DNA of 64,000 nucleotides from Rhizobium sp. CC-YZS058 (GCF_034720595.1 NZ_JAYESJ010000001.1:374501-438500), one strand, 5' to 3'; shown: positions 8,228 to 17,220, numbered from the stretch's first letter. The notes: generated by a model not told the origin, from the sequence alone. A program made the numbers and translations.

Positions 8228-10162
8228 CTAGAAGGACTGGCCGATGCCGGCATAGATGCCATAGCGCGTTCCGCCGTCATACGGATTGAGCGGGACGGCG
8301 AAATCGACGCGGATCGGGCCGAAGGAGGTGTTGTAGCGCACGCCGATGCCGGCGCCGATCTTGACGTCGGAAAAGTCGGGCGCGGTCTTGGCGGAAACGG
8401 TGGCCGCATCGACGAAGGGCACGATGCTGATCGTGTCGGTGATCCCGACCCGCGCTTCGGCGTTGACATTCACATAGGAGCGACCGCCGAGCAGGTCGTC
8501 GTCGGCATTGCGCGGGCTGATCTCCTGATAGGCGAAGCCGCGCACGGTGCCGCCGCCGCCCAGATAGAAGCGCCGCGTGGCGGGAATGTCGGTCAGCGCG
8601 CTGCCGCCTGCCACCACGCCGGCCGAAAGCCGGGCGGCAAGCACGGTGCGGTCATCCGCGCCGATGCCGTAATAGCCGGAGATCGATCCTTCGAAGGAGG
8701 AGAACACCGTCGAGCCGTAAATGTCGTAGCTCGGCTTGATGCTGGCCGTGGCGCGGTAGCCTTCGGTCGGGTTCAGCGTGTTGTCGCGGGCATCGCGTAC
8801 GAAATCGATCGGCAGGGCCGGGACGAGGTAGCGCTGCTTGTCGTCATAGGCATCCTCCTCGATGTTCATCCAGCCGAGTTCCGCGCCGACCGACAGCGTG
8901 TCGATGTCGCTCAGTTCCTTGCTGACGCTGACGAGGCCGGTGATGGTCTGGGCCTTGTAGGCGTCGGGGTCGAGCATGGCAGCGCGGATGCTCGCGTTGA
9001 AGGCCGTGGTCGGGCCGAAGGCGCCAGGCTTGGTAAAGAGGATGCCGGCCGAATAATCCAGCGCCGTCGCGTCCAGCGTTTCGCCGAGCCGGCTGACGGA
9101 GCCTTCGATGCGCAGCGATTCCGCCTCGCCGAACAGGTTGCGATGCCCCCAATAGCCCTGCAGGCCGAAGCCGTCGGTGGAGGAGAAGTCGGCCCCGACG
9201 CCGAAATAGCGGTGCTTGCCCTCCGAAACCTCGATGGTCAGCGGCAGGCTGCCGTCGCTGTCCAGCCTGTCGGCCTCGCGAATGGTAATGGAGGAGAAGA
9301 CGCCGAGCTTGCGTAGCCGCTCCTGCGCCTTGCGCATTTCCTCCGGCGAATAGCGCTTGTGCTGGTCGAGGCGGGAATATTCGCGCACAAAATCTGGGTT
9401 GACCGTGCGTGCGCCCTTGATCGCCACCGTTCCGAACGGCGCGACCGGCCCGCTATCGGCTGAGATCGTCACATCGACCGTGTTGGTCTTGTGATCGGCA
9501 ACGGCCGTGCGGGCAGCGAGCTTGGCAAAGGGGCGGCCGCCCTCCTTCAGATCCTCGACGACCTTCTCGCCGGCCTTGATGATCAGCGTGGAGTCGGCGC
9601 GCTCTCCCGGCTCGAGGTCGTAGTCCTTCGGATCGCGCCCGCCGGCATCCTTCTCGAACATCACGGTTCCGAAGGTGAAGACCGGGCCCGGATTGACGGT
9701 AACGACCACCGGAACCGGGGCACCGGCTGGAAAATCCGGATCGGGGGGAAGGGAATCGAGCGGCTGGCCGTTGATGGTCACATCGACCGTGCCACCATAG
9801 CGCGCCTTTTCGTACAGGGCGGCCAGCAGACGGTCGCGGTCGTCGCGCGCCCGCAGTGCCAAGCCGAGATCGCCGGAGACCGGCTGCTCCTCGTCCTGTT
9901 TGAGCCGCGAGGCGTTCTCGATCGCCTCTTTCAGCTCGGCATCGTCGGTGTTGTCGTTGAGCGTCAGGCTATACTCGACGGGGTCGATGACCTTGGCGGC
10001 CTCTTCCTCGTCCTTGCCCCACAGCTGGATGCCGAAGAGCTTGAAGGCCATGGCCGGCGAAAGCGGGCTGGTGCCGCACAGAAAAAGGCCTGAAAGCGCG
10101 AGCGCCAGGCCGGCCTTCCGATACGCAGGACTGAGAAACGGCAAAGGCATTCGATTCCGCAT
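8228..10162 (-). CDS. tamA: Outer-membrane translocation and assembly protein TamA (Omp85/BamA family)
   Basis: A 644-residue Omp85-superfamily protein. A signal peptide covers about residues 1-38, with likely cleavage after SPLSPAMA. POTRA domains occupy roughly residues 60-330, and the C-terminal half is the 16-strand barrel. The barrel shows the conserved RGF motif in GGGGTVRGFAYQE and ends in a terminal Phe (GIGQSF), as expected for an outer-membrane protein recognised by BAM. The ATG at 10162 is used; an in-frame ATG at 10150 is equally possible, and neither has a strong ribosome binding site. The frame is open further upstream, but that part lacks a signal peptide. It is followed by tamB, its functional partner. 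Confidence 0.9.
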   Translation of the reverse strand: MRNRMPLPFLSPAYRKAGLALALSGLFLCGTSPLSPAMAFKLFGIQLWGKDEEEAAKVIDPVEYSLTLNDNTDDAELKEAIENASRLKQDEEQPVSGDLGLALRARDDRDRLLAALYEKARYGGTVDVTINGQPLDSLPPDPDFPAGAPVPVVVTVNPGPVFTFGTVMFEKDAGGRDPKDYDLEPGERADSTLIIKAGEKVVEDLKEGGRPFAKLAARTAVADHKTNTVDVTISADSGPVAPFGTVAIKGARTVNPDFVREYSRLDQHKRYSPEEMRKAQERLRKLGVFSSITIREADRLDSDGSLPLTIEVSEGKHRYFGVGADFSSTDGFGLQGYWGHRNLFGEAESLRIEGSVSRLGETLDATALDYSAGILFTKPGAFGPTTAFNASIRAAMLDPDAYKAQTITGLVSVSKELSDIDTLSVGAELGWMNIEEDAYDDKQRYLVPALPIDFVRDARDNTLNPTEGYRATASIKPSYDIYGSTVFSSFEGSISGYYGIGADDRTVLAARLSAGVVAGGSALTDIPATRRFYLGGGGTVRGFAYQEISPRNADDDLLGGRSYVNVNAEARVGITDTISIVPFVDAATVSAKTAPDFSDVKIGAGIGVRYNTSFGPIRVDFAVPLNPYDGGTRYGIYAGIGQSF

Positions 10163-10400
10163 CCCGTGCCATAAGGTGCCGGAAGCGCCCGCCCACGGAT
10201 AGCGACCGCCGCCGCGGGCTTTCGCCCGCTGATGGGAAGGCACCCTACACATCCTTGAGGCGAGCCTGAAGCCTTTGTGCGGCTTTGGACGAGTCCTTGC
10301 GGCAAATACGGGCATGAGTGTGACGTTCGGGCGACAAGCGGGCTGGCCGCCCGCTTATCTTCGTGATCGGCCAAGGCTTTTCGTGCCCTACGGCCTCAGC

Positions 10401-10661
10401 TCAGTAGCGGCAGTCGTCGATGTAGCGGCGGCCGTAGCGGTCGCGATAGTAGCACTGGCCCGGCTGCTCGGAGACCCTGCCGATCACCGCGCCGGACACG
10501 CCGCCGATCGCCGCGCCGACGGCGGCACCGCGAACATTGCCCGTAACCGCGCCGCCGATGATGGCGCCGGACACGGCGCCGATACCGGCACCCTTTTCCG
10601 TCTGGGTGCAGCTTGCTGCCGTCAGGCCGACGACAGCCAGGATGATGGCCTTCTTGAACAT
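10401..10661 (-). CDS. Small glycine-zipper lipoprotein
   Basis: An 86-residue protein. Residues 1-16 are a lipoprotein signal peptide (FKKAIILAVVGLTAASC) with the acylated Cys at position 17. The mature part has a glycine-zipper pattern of alternating Gly and Ala (IGAVSGAIIGGAVTGN, VGAAIGGVSGAVIG), seen in outer-membrane 17-kDa-antigen/SlyB-like lipoproteins, and ends in a Tyr-rich tail. The start is fixed by AAGGAGAGG just upstream of the ATG at 10661. It is probably tethered to the outer or inner membrane and structural; no enzymatic role is suggested. It stands alone, with 238 bases to tamA. Confidence 0.82.
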   Translation of the reverse strand: MFKKAIILAVVGLTAASCTQTEKGAGIGAVSGAIIGGAVTGNVRGAAVGAAIGGVSGAVIGRVSEQPGQCYYRDRYGRRYIDDCRY

Positions 10662-11073
10662 GCGTCCTCTCCTTGAACAAATGAAGCCGGCTCTCGTCCG
10701 GCGATGGCGGTTCGGGGAAGCCTCCCCGATCTTTGAAGATCCTGTCGGCAAGCGGCGCGACATCTATCGAGATGCGACCGACTGCCGCGGCAGGTGACAG
10801 GAGAAAACATGAACAGAAGCTGAAGAGCGAGTGCCCTCCGTTACAGGCGCTGCCGAGGCGCCTTGATCACGGTTAAGACGCGGTAAATCGTCCCTCGCGA
10901 GATTTGTGTGCGGCCCTTGACCGAGAGCCCGCTGGAATGGGAGAAGCCGATCGGCTATTCTGGAATTCTTCCAAAGTAGGGGCCAATTGCCGCAGCCATG
11001 GCGAGAGGCGTCAAATGCGATTGACGCACAGGACGCATTTTGCACAAGACAGGCCGTGGTTCTGGAGACAGGC
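10662..11073. other. Non-coding gap between lipoprotein gene and hemA
   Basis: I see no convincing gene in these 412 bases. They hold the divergent upstream regions of the lipoprotein gene and hemA. Two neighbouring perfect inverted repeats lie at 10712-10729 (TCGGGGA with TCCCCGA) and 10728-10741 (GATCTT with AAGATC). They would fall in the untranslated leader of the lipoprotein transcript if its promoter is far upstream. An Irr-like element is listed separately. Confidence 0.6.
10969..10985 (+). promoter_or_regulatory. Possible Irr-type iron-responsive element upstream of hemA
   Basis: The sequence TCTGGAA-TTC-TTCCAAA contains the perfect dyad TGGAA-TTC-TTCCA. It agrees with the rhizobial Irr (ICE) pattern TTTAGAA-N3-TTCTAAA at 11 of 14 fixed positions. 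It lies 89 bases before the hemA start. Irr represses haem synthesis genes in low iron in rhizobia, which fits, but the match is imperfect and was found by eye. Confidence 0.35.
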
Positions 11074-12288
11074 ATGGATTTCGAGCATTTTTTCAAGGCG
11101 GAACTGGACAGCCTTCATCAGGAAGGCCGCTATCGCGTCTTCGCCGACCTTGAACGCCAGCGTGGCGCTTTTCCCAAGGCGCATCGTCATACGGCCGAGG
11201 GTGTCAAGGACGTCACCGTCTGGTGCTCGAACGACTATCTCGGCATGGGCCAGCACCCGGCCGTGACGGACGCCATGAAAAGCGCCATCGACCACTGTGG
11301 CGCCGGTGCCGGCGGCACCCGCAATATTTCCGGCACGACGCATTATCACGTGCTCCTGGAGCGTGAGCTGGCCGACCTGCACGGCAAGGAATCGGCGCTG
11401 CTCTTCACCTCCGGCTACGTGTCCAACTGGGCCGCGCTCGGCACGCTCTGTTCGCGCATCCCCGGCGTCATCGTCTTCTCCGACGCCGGGAACCATGCCT
11501 CGATGATCGAGGGCATCCGCCACGCCAAGTGTGAACGGGTGATCTTCAAGCACAATTCGGTAGCGGACCTCGAAGCGCGGCTGGCGGCTGCCGACCCGAA
11601 GGCGCCGAAGATCATCGCCTTCGAAAGCGTCTACTCCATGGATGGCGACATCGCGCCCATCCGCGAGATCTGCGATCTCGCCGACCGCTACGGCGCCATG
11701 ACCTATCTGGACGAAGTCCATGCCGTCGGCATGTACGGCCCGCGCGGCGGCGGCATTGCCGAGCGCGAGGGGCTGATGGACCGGCTGACGGTGATCGAGG
11801 GCACGCTCGGCAAGGCCTTCGGCGTGATGGGCGGCTATATCGCCGCGTCCGCCGCGCTCTGCGATTTCATCCGCTCCTTCGCCTCCGGCTTCATCTTCAC
11901 CACCGCCCTGCCGCCGGCTCTGGCCGCCGGCGCCCTGGCGTCGATCCGGCATCTGAAGACCAGCCAGGTGGAGCGCTTCGCCCATCAGGAGCGGGTTCGC
12001 CGCCTTCGGGCACAGCTCGACCGCAACGGCATTCCGCATCTTCCCAATCCGAGCCATATCGTGCCGGTCATCGTCGGCGATGCTGCCAAGTGCAAGTGGA
12101 TCTCCGATCTCCTGCTCGACAATTGGGGCATCTACGTTCAGCCGATCAACTACCCCACCGTGGCGAAGAAGACCGAGCGGCTGCGCATCACCCCGACGCC
12201 GCTGCATTCGGACGCCGATATCGACCATCTGGTCGGCGCGCTGCACCAGCTCTGGTCGCGCTGCGCACTGGCCCGCGCGGTGGCCTGA
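11074..12288 (+). CDS. hemA: 5-aminolevulinate synthase
   Basis: A 404-residue PLP enzyme that condenses glycine and succinyl-CoA to 5-aminolevulinate, the first step of haem and corrin synthesis by the C4 route typical of alphaproteobacteria. The fold-type I alpha-oxoamine synthase signature is clear: [27 protein letters not shown], the Asp of [13 protein letters not shown], and the Schiff-base lysine in [14 protein letters not shown] at residue 247. The start at 11074 follows CTGGAGA. It supplies tetrapyrrole for the cob genes elsewhere in this window. A GC-rich hairpin follows the stop. Confidence 0.96.
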   Translation: MDFEHFFKAELDSLHQEGRYRVFADLERQRGAFPKAHRHTAEGVKDVTVWCSNDYLGMGQHPAVTDAMKSAIDHCGAGAGGTRNISGTTHYHVLLERELADLHGKESALLFTSGYVSNWAALGTLCSRIPGVIVFSDAGNHASMIEGIRHAKCERVIFKHNSVADLEARLAAADPKAPKIIAFESVYSMDGDIAPIREICDLADRYGAMTYLDEVHAVGMYGPRGGGIAEREGLMDRLTVIEGTLGKAFGVMGGYIAASAALCDFIRSFASGFIFTTALPPALAAGALASIRHLKTSQVERFAHQERVRRLRAQLDRNGIPHLPNPSHIVPVIVGDAAKCKWISDLLLDNWGIYVQPINYPTVAKKTERLRITPTPLHSDADIDHLVGALHQLWSRCALARAVA

Positions 12289-12319
12289 GCCGGCTTTTCC
12301 TCGTCATCATCGTGCATGT

Positions 12320-12345
12320 CGGCCCGCTTTCGCGGGCCGTTTGCT
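12320..12345 (+). terminator. Intrinsic terminator after hemA
   Basis: An 8-base stem, CGGCCCGC and GCGGGCCG around the loop TTTC, is followed by TTTGCTG, 31 bases after the hemA stop. The T-run is short, so termination may be partial. Confidence 0.6.
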
Positions 12346-12428
12346 GTGGGCGGGCATGATGGCCGCGTGCAAGCCGTGTCATGATGTGCTTACACAGGCA
12401 GCGCGAACGCAGTGTCGGAGGGGAATCG

Positions 12429-12914
12429 ATGGGCTGGGGTGAGTTTCTTCTGAAGGGTGTTCTCATCGGCGCGGGCGGAACCGTGCTCATGGATCTCTGG
12501 GCCGTGTTCCTGGCGCTGGCCTTCGGCCATCCCAAGGCCAATTGGGCGCCGGTCGGCCGCTGGTTCGGCCATCTCTCCCGCGGCACCGTGTTCCACGCCG
12601 ATATCGGCCAGGCCGCGTCCTTCCCGCAGGAAAGCGCGCTCGGCTGGGCGGGCCATTATGCCGTCGGCATCCTTTACGGCATCCTTCTCGTGTTCATGAC
12701 CGGCAGTTCCTGGCTGGCGGCGCCGACGCTTCTGCCGGCGCTCGCCTGGGGCATCGTCACGGTCGCGGCCGGCTGGTTCCTGCTGCAGCCGGGCCTCGGC
12801 CTCGGCATGGCCGCCTCGAAGCTACCGAACCCCAACCGGGTGCGCCTGCTCAATCTCGCCGCCCATGTCGCCTTCGGCCTCGGATTGTGGATCACGGCGC
12901 TCGTCATCGCCTGA
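12429..12914 (+). CDS. DUF2938-type membrane protein
   Basis: A 161-residue hydrophobic protein with about four membrane segments (starting near residues 8, 75, 98 and 138). It fits the uncharacterised DUF2938 family: an N-terminal GxGGTVLMDLWA helix, the segment KANWAPVGRWFGHL, and a buried WAGHYAVGILYG helix. The ATG at 12429 has GGAGGGG just upstream. The function of the family is unknown and no partner is suggested by the flanking hemA and purU genes. Confidence 0.75.
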   Translation: MGWGEFLLKGVLIGAGGTVLMDLWAVFLALAFGHPKANWAPVGRWFGHLSRGTVFHADIGQAASFPQESALGWAGHYAVGILYGILLVFMTGSSWLAAPTLLPALAWGIVTVAAGWFLLQPGLGLGMAASKLPNPNRVRLLNLAAHVAFGLGLWITALVIA

Positions 12915-13058
12915 GTGGGCGTGCTCTGCCTTGATCATGTCAGCCAATGTCGCGGACGGATGGACGGGCAGGCCGACCGCGCGCTAGCTTCCTCGAGCAG
13001 GCGTCCGCTGGGGGAGCACGGTTGCCTGCACCCGCCGATCAGCCCCGAGAGACCGTTC

Positions 13059-13943
13059 ATGAAAAGCTACGTCCTGACCGTCACCTGTCCATCCACGCGC
13101 GGCATCGTCGCGGCCATCACCGGCTATCTGGCGGACAAGGGGTGCTACATCACCGATTCCTCGCAGTTCGACGATCTCCACACCGGCCTGTTCTTCATGC
13201 GCCTGACCTTCACCAGCCAGGAGGGCGCGACGATGGAGGATCTGGAATCAGGCTTCGCGCCGGTGTCCAAACGCTTCGACATGACCTCGTCCATCCGCGA
13301 CCTCGAGACGCGCATGAAGGTGCTGCTGATGGTCTCGCGCTTCGGCCATTGCCTGAACGACCTGCTCTATCGCTGGAAGATCGGCGCCCTGCCGATCGAG
13401 ATCGTCGGCGTCGTCTCCAATCATTTCGATTATCAGAAGGTCGTGGTGAACCACGATATTCCCTTCCACCACATCAAGGTGACCAAGGACAACAAGCCGC
13501 AGGCGGAGGCGCGGCTGATGGAGATCGTCGAGCAGTCGGACGCCGAACTGATCGTGCTCGCCCGCTATATGCAGGTGCTCTCCGATGCCGTCTGCAAGAA
13601 GATGTCGGGACGGATCATCAACATCCACCACTCCTTCCTGCCGAGTTTCAAGGGCGCCAATCCTTACAAGCAGGCCTATGAGCGCGGCGTGAAGCTGATC
13701 GGAGCCACCGCGCACTACGTGACCGAGGACCTCGACGAAGGCCCCATCATCGAGCAGGACACGATCCGCATCACCCACGCCCAGTCGCCGGAGGATTATG
13801 TGAGTCTCGGGCGCGATGTCGAGGCGCAGGTCCTCTCGCGTGCCGTGCACGCCCATATCCATCACCGCGTCTTCATGAACGGCAACCGAACGATCGTGTT
13901 TCCCGCGAGCCCCGGCTCCTACGCCTCCGAGCGCATGGGCTGA
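13059..13943 (+). CDS. purU: Formyltetrahydrofolate deformylase
   Basis: A 294-residue cytoplasmic enzyme that hydrolyses 10-formyltetrahydrofolate to formate and tetrahydrofolate, balancing one-carbon pools for purine synthesis. Residues 1-80 are an ACT domain (YVLTVTCPSTRGIVAAITGY). Residues 90-290 are the formyltransferase fold with the catalytic block IINIHHSFLPSFKGANPY and the Asp in TEDLDEGPIIEQD. The length matches the family. The ATG at 13059 is chosen because the conserved ACT domain starts there; the frame is open upstream but encodes nothing conserved. Confidence 0.95.
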   Translation: MKSYVLTVTCPSTRGIVAAITGYLADKGCYITDSSQFDDLHTGLFFMRLTFTSQEGATMEDLESGFAPVSKRFDMTSSIRDLETRMKVLLMVSRFGHCLNDLLYRWKIGALPIEIVGVVSNHFDYQKVVVNHDIPFHHIKVTKDNKPQAEARLMEIVEQSDAELIVLARYMQVLSDAVCKKMSGRIINIHHSFLPSFKGANPYKQAYERGVKLIGATAHYVTEDLDEGPIIEQDTIRITHAQSPEDYVSLGRDVEAQVLSRAVHAHIHHRVFMNGNRTIVFPASPGSYASERMG

Positions 13944-14000
13944 GCGCGGAGGCTTCCCTCTACGCTTGACAGGCCGGGCGGAAAACCGCCCCATGATCGG

Positions 14001-14372
14001 ATGTCGCCACCTCCTCCTCCACCGCTCCGCCCTGTTCTCCGCGTCGATTTTCCCGGCGAGCGGCTGGGGCGCGGCAAGATCGCGCTTCTGGAGCAGATTC
14101 GCGACACGGGGTCGATCTCGGCAGCAGGCCGGGCGATGGGCATGTCCTATCGCCGCGCCTGGCAGTTGGTCAGCGCGCTGAACACCATGTTTGCGGAAGA
14201 GGCCGTGGCGCTTCAGCGGGGCGGCAAGCAGGGGGGCGGGGCGTCTCTGACGCCCTTTGGCGAAGAGCTGATCCGCCGCTTCCGCGCCATGGAAGAACAG
14301 TCCGCCGCGGCAATGGCGGAGGATCTCGCCTGGCTCGAGGCCGCGCGTCGCAAGGCGGATGATCCTCTCTAG
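14001..14372 (+). CDS. modE: Short ModE-type molybdenum regulator
   Basis: A 123-residue protein corresponding to the N-terminal DNA-binding domain of ModE: a winged helix with the signature TGSISAAGRAMGMSYRRAWQL. After a Pro-rich start it covers only this domain and a C-terminal helix; the two molybdate-binding Mop/TOBE domains of E. coli ModE are absent. Single-domain ModE proteins occur in many alphaproteobacteria. It is convergent with modC, and both stop codons lie in one CTAG. It probably represses modABC through the paired palindromes before modA; how it senses molybdate without a Mop domain is not evident from the sequence. Confidence 0.85.
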   Translation: MSPPPPPPLRPVLRVDFPGERLGRGKIALLEQIRDTGSISAAGRAMGMSYRRAWQLVSALNTMFAEEAVALQRGGKQGGGASLTPFGEELIRRFRAMEEQSAAAMAEDLAWLEAARRKADDPL

Positions 14373-15442
14373 GGATCGAGCGCCACCGTCTTGATGACGG
14401 CATGGACGCGCTGGCCGACGGCAAGCGCCAGCAGGTCGCAGGAAACGTCGGTGATGCGCGCCGAAAGCCGCGTGCCGCTGCAGTCGAGCATCACGTCCAC
14501 CTGATTGGCGCCGGCGGGAGCGAGACCCGTGATCGTGCCGGCAAGGCTGTTCAAGGCGCTCAGCCCTTCCGGCCGCTGCGTGGCGATCAGCACATCGCGC
14601 GCGGCAATGCGCAGCCGGACGCCCTGGCCCGGCACCAGAGCACGGCGAGGCAGCCTCAGCTGCAAGGCGCCGGCGCGCACGCGCGTCAGGCGTGGATCGG
14701 GCTGCTCGGCCTCGACCACGGCTTCCACCACCGTGCCTTCCTCGCGCCGGTCGATGCCGTGGCTGGCGGATGGCAGGCTCAGCATCTCGGTGGCAGTCCC
14801 ACTGCCGGCCAGCCGACCGTCCTCGATCAGCAGCACCCGGTCGGCCAGGCGCGACACTTCGGCAACCGAGTGGCTGACATAGAGGATGGGAATGGCGGTC
14901 TGGTCGCGCAGCCGCTCGAGGAATGGCAGGATCTCGGCCTTGCGCGCCTCGTCCAGCGCGGCGAGCGGCTCGTCCATCAACAGCATGCGTGGAGCGGCGA
15001 GCAGCGCCCGGCCGATCGCCACGCGCTGCTTCTCGCCGCCGGAAAGCCCTTCCGGCCGGCGCGACAGGAGCGGCGCGATGCCGAGGAGATCCACCACGCG
15101 GTCGAACTCCGCGGCATTCGGTCTTACACGCGAAAGCCAGCGCCCATAGGCGAGGTTGCGCCGAACGCTCAGATGCGGAAAGAGCCGCGCCTCCTGAAAC
15201 ACCGTCGCGAAGCCGCGCCGATGCGCGGGCAGGAACCGCCGCGTCTGCGTATCGACCAGGGTTTCGCCGTCGAAGGAAATGCGGCCTTCATCCGGGCGGA
15301 GCAGGCCGGCCACCAGGCGCATGATCGATGTCTTCCCGGCTCCGGACCGGCCAAAGAGCGCGGTGATGCCGGCCCCGCTTTCGAAGGCGAGATCGAGCGA
15401 GGCGGCGCCGAGCCGGTGACGGACGGAGAGGCTGAGGGTCAT
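14369..15442 (-). CDS. modC: Molybdate ABC transporter ATP-binding protein
   Basis: A 357-residue ABC ATPase. Walker A is GRSGAGKTS, the Q-loop is FQEARLFPHLSV, the signature motif is LSGGEKQRVAIGR, Walker B is MLLMDEPLAALD and the H-loop His is in YVSHSVAEV. The C-terminal 120 residues form a TOBE/Mop domain (SALNSLAGTITG), which in ModC binds molybdate and can inhibit transport. It overlaps modB by four bases (ATGA) and forms the cytoplasmic engine of the ModABC importer. Confidence 0.95.
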   Translation of the reverse strand: MTLSLSVRHRLGAASLDLAFESGAGITALFGRSGAGKTSIMRLVAGLLRPDEGRISFDGETLVDTQTRRFLPAHRRGFATVFQEARLFPHLSVRRNLAYGRWLSRVRPNAAEFDRVVDLLGIAPLLSRRPEGLSGGEKQRVAIGRALLAAPRMLLMDEPLAALDEARKAEILPFLERLRDQTAIPILYVSHSVAEVSRLADRVLLIEDGRLAGSGTATEMLSLPSASHGIDRREEGTVVEAVVEAEQPDPRLTRVRAGALQLRLPRRALVPGQGVRLRIAARDVLIATQRPEGLSALNSLAGTITGLAPAGANQVDVMLDCSGTRLSARITDVSCDLLALAVGQRVHAVIKTVALDP

Positions 15443-16161
15443 GCCGCCTCTCCGCGCCGCCGCGCCGCCTGCGCAAGAGCCTCCGACAGCATCAGCGCCG
15501 ACATGGAAAGCGCGACGGACACCAGGGTCAGCCGCAGCGCGCCGGCATCGCCGCCCGGCACCTGCGTAAAGCTGTAGATGGCCGAGGCGAGTGTTTGCGT
15601 TTCGCCGGGAATGTTGGAGACGAAGGTAATCGTCGCGCCGAATTCGCCCATCGCCTTGGCAAAGGAGAGGATCATGCCGGCGATGATGCCGGGCGCGATC
15701 AGCGGCAGGGTGATGGTGACGAACACCACGGCCGGCGCGGCGCCCAGCGTGGCCGCCGCCTCTTCAAGCTTGCGGTCGACCCCCTCGATCGACAGGCGGA
15801 TCGCCCGCACCATCAGCGGAAAGCCCATGACCGCGCTGGCAAGCGCCGCTCCGGTCCAGCGAAAAGAGAAGACGAAGCCGAAGGTCTGCTCCAGGAAAGC
15901 GCCCACCGGCCCCCTGCGCCCGAACAGGATGAGAAGCAGATAGCCGGTCACGACCGGCGGCAGGATGAGGGGAAGGTGAACGAGGCCGTTCAGCAGCGCA
16001 CGGCCGGGAAAGCGGCCGCGGGCAAGCGCCAAGGCAATCAGCAAGGCCAGTGGAAGGCTCGCGAGCATGGCCACGGCAGAGACCTTGAGGCTGAGGCGAA
16101 TCGCCACCCATTCCGCTTCGCTCAGGATCAGCCAGTCCACGTCGATCCATCCTCGATCCAT
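15439..16161 (-). CDS. modB: Molybdate ABC transporter permease
   Basis: A 240-residue inner-membrane permease with about five membrane segments and the BPD-transport EAA loop (LEEAAATLGAAPAVVFVTI, followed by PLIAPGIIAGM). The sequence GEFGATITFVSN is typical of ModB. An in-frame ATG at 16200 would add 13 residues; I prefer 16161 because the family usually starts just before the WLSLSEAEW-like segment (here WLILSEAEW). It is downstream of modA, with a gap of 173 bases, and overlaps modC. Confidence 0.92.
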   Translation of the reverse strand: MDRGWIDVDWLILSEAEWVAIRLSLKVSAVAMLASLPLALLIALALARGRFPGRALLNGLVHLPLILPPVVTGYLLLILFGRRGPVGAFLEQTFGFVFSFRWTGAALASAVMGFPLMVRAIRLSIEGVDRKLEEAAATLGAAPAVVFVTITLPLIAPGIIAGMILSFAKAMGEFGATITFVSNIPGETQTLASAIYSFTQVPGGDAGALRLTLVSVALSMSALMLSEALAQAARRRGEAA

Positions 16162-16334
16162 GTCGTCCGCTTCGCCTTCGTAACGCAGTCGCGTGGGCAC
16201 GCAAGCACCGGAATGCTCTCCGTGTCTGCCCGTGACGCAATGCCCGCCGCCGCAGCGATCACGCTGCGGCTGGAAAGGCCGAGCCGAATGGTGGCCCGCC
16301 TGCTGTCCTTACGGCGCGGACGTCTCTGTGCGCA

Positions 16335-17132
16335 TCATGGCGCGGTGTTTGCCAGAAAGGTAAAGCCCTGGCCTTCGAACAGCGCCTGCGCCTTGGCCGA
16401 ACGGAGGAAGGCGAGATAGGCGGCGGCCTGCGGGTTGCGGCTCTCCTTCAGGATCGCGACTGGATAGACGATCGGCGGGTGACTGTCTTCGGGAAAGGTG
16501 CCGACCACGCTGACGCCGGGGTCCGCGGCCGCATCGGTCTGGTAGACGATACCATAGGGCGCTTCGCCGCGGGACACGAGCAGGAGCGCCGCGCGCACAT
16601 TGTCGGCCCCGGCCACATCCGCCTCGACCGAGGGCCAGACCCCGAGGGTCTGCAGCGCCGCCTTGCCGTATTTCCCGGCGGGCACACTGTCGACCGCGCC
16701 CATGGCAAGCTTGCCCCCCTTCAAGGCGCCCTTCAGATCGAAACCGGGGACGATGCTGATCGGCGCAGCCCTTTCCTCGCCGACCAGCACGAGCCGGTTG
16801 CCAAGTAGGGTGGTGCGCGTCTCGGCGCGCAGGAACCCCTTGCTCTCCATGGCATCCATCCAGGCAAGATCGGCCGAGATGAAGAGATCGGCGGGCGCGC
16901 CTGCCTCGATCTGCTTGGCGAGCGCCGAGCTCGCCGCATAGGAGGCCGTCGCTGACTGGCCTGTCTCCGCCGCGAAAGCGGCATTGACCGCATCGAGCGC
17001 GTTTTTCAGGCTCGCGGCGGCAAAGATCGTCACCGGCTCGGCCGCCACGGCCCGCGGCGCCGGGGCGACGAGGAGGAGTGTCAGCGCTGCAAGGCTTATG
17101 GACAGGGCGATCCTTACCGTTCGTTTCAACAT
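16335..17132 (-). CDS. modA: Molybdate-binding periplasmic protein
   Basis: A 265-residue substrate-binding protein with a signal peptide (residues 1-31, ending APRAVAAE). The start of the mature protein, VTIFAAASLKNALDAV, and the later SYAASSALAKQIEAGAPADLFISAD are the ModA signature, whose Ser residues bind the oxyanion. It delivers molybdate or tungstate to ModBC. GGAG lies 11 bases before the ATG. Two ModE-like boxes sit immediately upstream, the nearer only about 20 bases from the start codon, so repression by the molybdenum-loaded regulator is very likely. Confidence 0.95.
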   Translation of the reverse strand: MLKRTVRIALSISLAALTLLLVAPAPRAVAAEPVTIFAAASLKNALDAVNAAFAAETGQSATASYAASSALAKQIEAGAPADLFISADLAWMDAMESKGFLRAETRTTLLGNRLVLVGEERAAPISIVPGFDLKGALKGGKLAMGAVDSVPAGKYGKAALQTLGVWPSVEADVAGADNVRAALLLVSRGEAPYGIVYQTDAAADPGVSVVGTFPEDSHPPIVYPVAILKESRNPQAAAYLAFLRSAKAQALFEGQGFTFLANTAP

Positions 17133-17152
17133 CGGTCATGGCTCCACGGTTG

Positions 17153-17176
17153 CGTGATATTCCGAGGAATATAACG
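17153..17176. promoter_or_regulatory. ModE-like operator, site 1
   Basis: The arms CGTGATATTCC and GGAATATAACG are separated by GA and match as an inverted repeat except for one base pair. The CG-TATAT...ATATAACG layout resembles known ModE boxes. It lies 20 bases before the modA start, where binding would block the promoter or RNA polymerase. Confidence 0.72.
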
Positions 17177-17196
17177 ATCTGCTCAGATTTGACCAG

Positions 17197-17220
17197 CGCT
17201 ATATCCGAAGGAATATAAAG
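17197..17220. promoter_or_regulatory. ModE-like operator, site 2
   Basis: A second 24-base element with arms CGCTATATCC and GGAATATAAAG aligns with site 1 over its full length and starts 44 bases from it, about four helical turns. A pair of sites on one face of the helix suggests cooperative binding. It is also the site closer to the divergent ung gene. Confidence 0.6.
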
